In this document: in pieces, positions 6,002 through 6,712 of the stretch | Layout of the letters: the number at the start of each line of letters is the position of its first letter | How positions within the stretch are numbered: position 1 is the first letter of the stretch | Source of the DNA: Sulfuritalea sp. | GTDB taxonomy: Bacteria > Pseudomonadota > Gammaproteobacteria > Burkholderiales > Rhodocyclaceae | Assembly (NCBI GenBank): GCA_022843505.1 | Contig: JALHNN010000081.1 | Span: 1 to 6,712 of the forward strand | Reading direction: 5' to 3' | Length of the DNA: 6,712 bases | The notes under the pieces: model-generated | What the model was told of the DNA's origin: nothing | What the model saw: only the letters and a program-made list of their open reading frames with translations | Databases searched by the model: none | Translations under genes and position numbers: made by a program

Positions 6002-6030
6002 GGCCCTGCGCATGGCATGGGTTTGAACGC

Positions 6031-6036
6031 TAAAAT
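6031..6036 (+). promoter_or_regulatory. possible sigma-70 -10 box before the HyfB-like gene
   Basis: TAAAAT, preceded by GC, lies in the 114-bp gap between the SulP and HyfB-like genes and differs at one base from TATAAT. No good -35 hexamer is seen 16-18 bp upstream. It would give a leader of about 70 nt. No intrinsic terminator was seen after the SulP gene, so read-through from the upstream operon is also possible. Confidence 0.22.
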
Positions 6037-6115
6037 GACTATGATGCATCCATCTTCGCCGCGACCCGGAATCCGGCGCCAGAACCGGAAAACACTGCGC
6101 GGAAACCACTGAGCG

Positions 6116-6712
6116 ATGCCTGGCCTCCTGACCCTCGACCTGCTGCTGGTCGCCGCCGCGGCGTGGCTGCTGATCGGCCTGATCGGGCTGTTTGCCGGAC
6201 CCCGCCCAGGGCTCATCGCCGGCATGCTGTTTCCTGCCGGTGCGCTGGTTGGACTCGGCGTCGGCCTGGCCGGAGTCGCGGCACTGGGGGCGGCACCGCA
6301 AACGGCGCTGCTGGCGATCGGCCTGCCGGACCTGCCCTTCCACCTGCGCCTGGACAACCTCTCTGCCGTGTTTGCCCTGCTGCTGGGTTTTGCCGGCGCC
6401 GGCATTTCAGTCTATAGCGCCGGCTACTTCGGCAAGAGCGATACGCCCGGCCTCGGAACGCTGTGCTTCGAGTACCACATTTTCCTCGCCAGCATGCTGA
6501 TGGTGCTGCTGGCCGACGACGCCTATGCCTTTATGGTCGCCTGGGAGTGCATGGCGCTGTCGTCGTTCTTCCTCGTCACCACCGACCACAAGCACAAGGA
6601 AATCCGCCGCGCCGGGTTTCTCTACCTGCTGATCGCCCACATCGGCGCCATCGGCATCCTGCTTTCCTTCGGCGTCATGACCGGTGGCGCCGGCGACTAC
6701 AGCTTTGGCGCG
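6116..6712 (+). CDS. HyfB/HycC-like (NuoL-family) membrane subunit, N-terminal part
   Basis: The first 199 codons of a hydrophobic proton-translocating antiporter-like subunit are present; the gene runs off the right edge without a stop. Several membrane segments are evident (about 5-27, 33-58, 83-103, 119-155, 166-188). The stretch WECMALSSFFLV (143-154) carries Glu144, matching the conserved TM5 glutamate of NuoL needed for proton pumping. The following DHKHKEIRRAGFLYLLIAHIG resembles the equivalent part of HycC/HyfB of formate hydrogenlyase and hydrogenase-4 complexes more than NuoL proper. It would belong to a membrane-bound hydrogenase, a hydrogenase-related complex or another ion-pumping module; the genes beyond the edge would decide. 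The ATG at 6116 has only a weak upstream GAG and was chosen because the first membrane helix follows at once. Membership in the SulP operon is uncertain. Confidence 0.88.
   Translation, partial: MPGLLTLDLLLVAAAAWLLIGLIGLFAGPRPGLIAGMLFPAGALVGLGVGLAGVAALGAAPQTALLAIGLPDLPFHLRLDNLSAVFALLLGFAGAGISVYSAGYFGKSDTPGLGTLCFEYHIFLASMLMVLLADDAYAFMVAWECMALSSFFLVTTDHKHKEIRRAGFLYLLIAHIGAIGILLSFGVMTGGAGDYSFGA

Noticed and set aside
6035..6112. A 25-codon frame starting MTMMHPSS just before the HyfB-like gene
   Set aside because: It has no ribosome binding site and no recognisable feature, and ends 3 nt before the next ATG. A leader peptide cannot be excluded, but nothing supports one.
5207..6343. A 378-codon open frame on the minus strand
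   Set aside because: It spans antisense of the SulP C-terminus, the intergenic gap and the HyfB-like start. Composition is Gln/Arg/Gly/His-rich with no domain.

Overview
This 6.7 kb window has high GC content and codon use, protein style and compact gene packing that suggest a betaproteobacterium, perhaps Rhodocyclales-like. That placement is an inference from sequence style, not a match to a known genome. It holds six genes in two opposing blocks around one 200-bp control region.

The left block reads on the minus strand from about 3254 down to the window edge. It contains a membrane-bound sensor histidine kinase, an NtrC-type sigma-54-dependent response regulator overlapping it by 4 nt, and, after a 153-bp gap, the first 88 codons of a SulP-family anion transporter that runs off the window. 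The right block reads on the plus strand. It contains a small degenerate universal-stress-protein-like (HUP-fold) gene and, 3 nt later, a complete second SulP transporter of 711 aa with a C-terminal STAS domain and an unusual insertion of about 138 residues. After a 114-bp gap, the start of a HyfB/HycC/NuoL-like proton-pumping membrane subunit begins and runs off the right edge.

The most notable part is the divergent intergenic region (3255-3460). It shows a near-consensus sigma-54 promoter facing the USP-sulP operon, a good sigma-54 promoter facing the kinase-regulator operon, a 17-bp palindrome midway between them in enhancer position, a perfect match to the IHF consensus between that palindrome and the rightward promoter, and a second, perfect palindrome over the -12 element of the leftward promoter. 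A third, weaker copy of the palindrome lies upstream of the left SulP gene. Together these suggest a self-contained regulon: a kinase senses an extracytoplasmic signal, its sigma-54 activator controls its own operon and the USP-SulP operon, and perhaps also the second SulP. The predicted start sites of both sigma-54 promoters fall only 1-3 nt before a start codon, so leaderless or near-leaderless mRNAs are possible.

The transported anion (sulfate, bicarbonate, or another) cannot be read from the sequence. No RNA genes, insertion sequences, CRISPR arrays or long repeats were seen.
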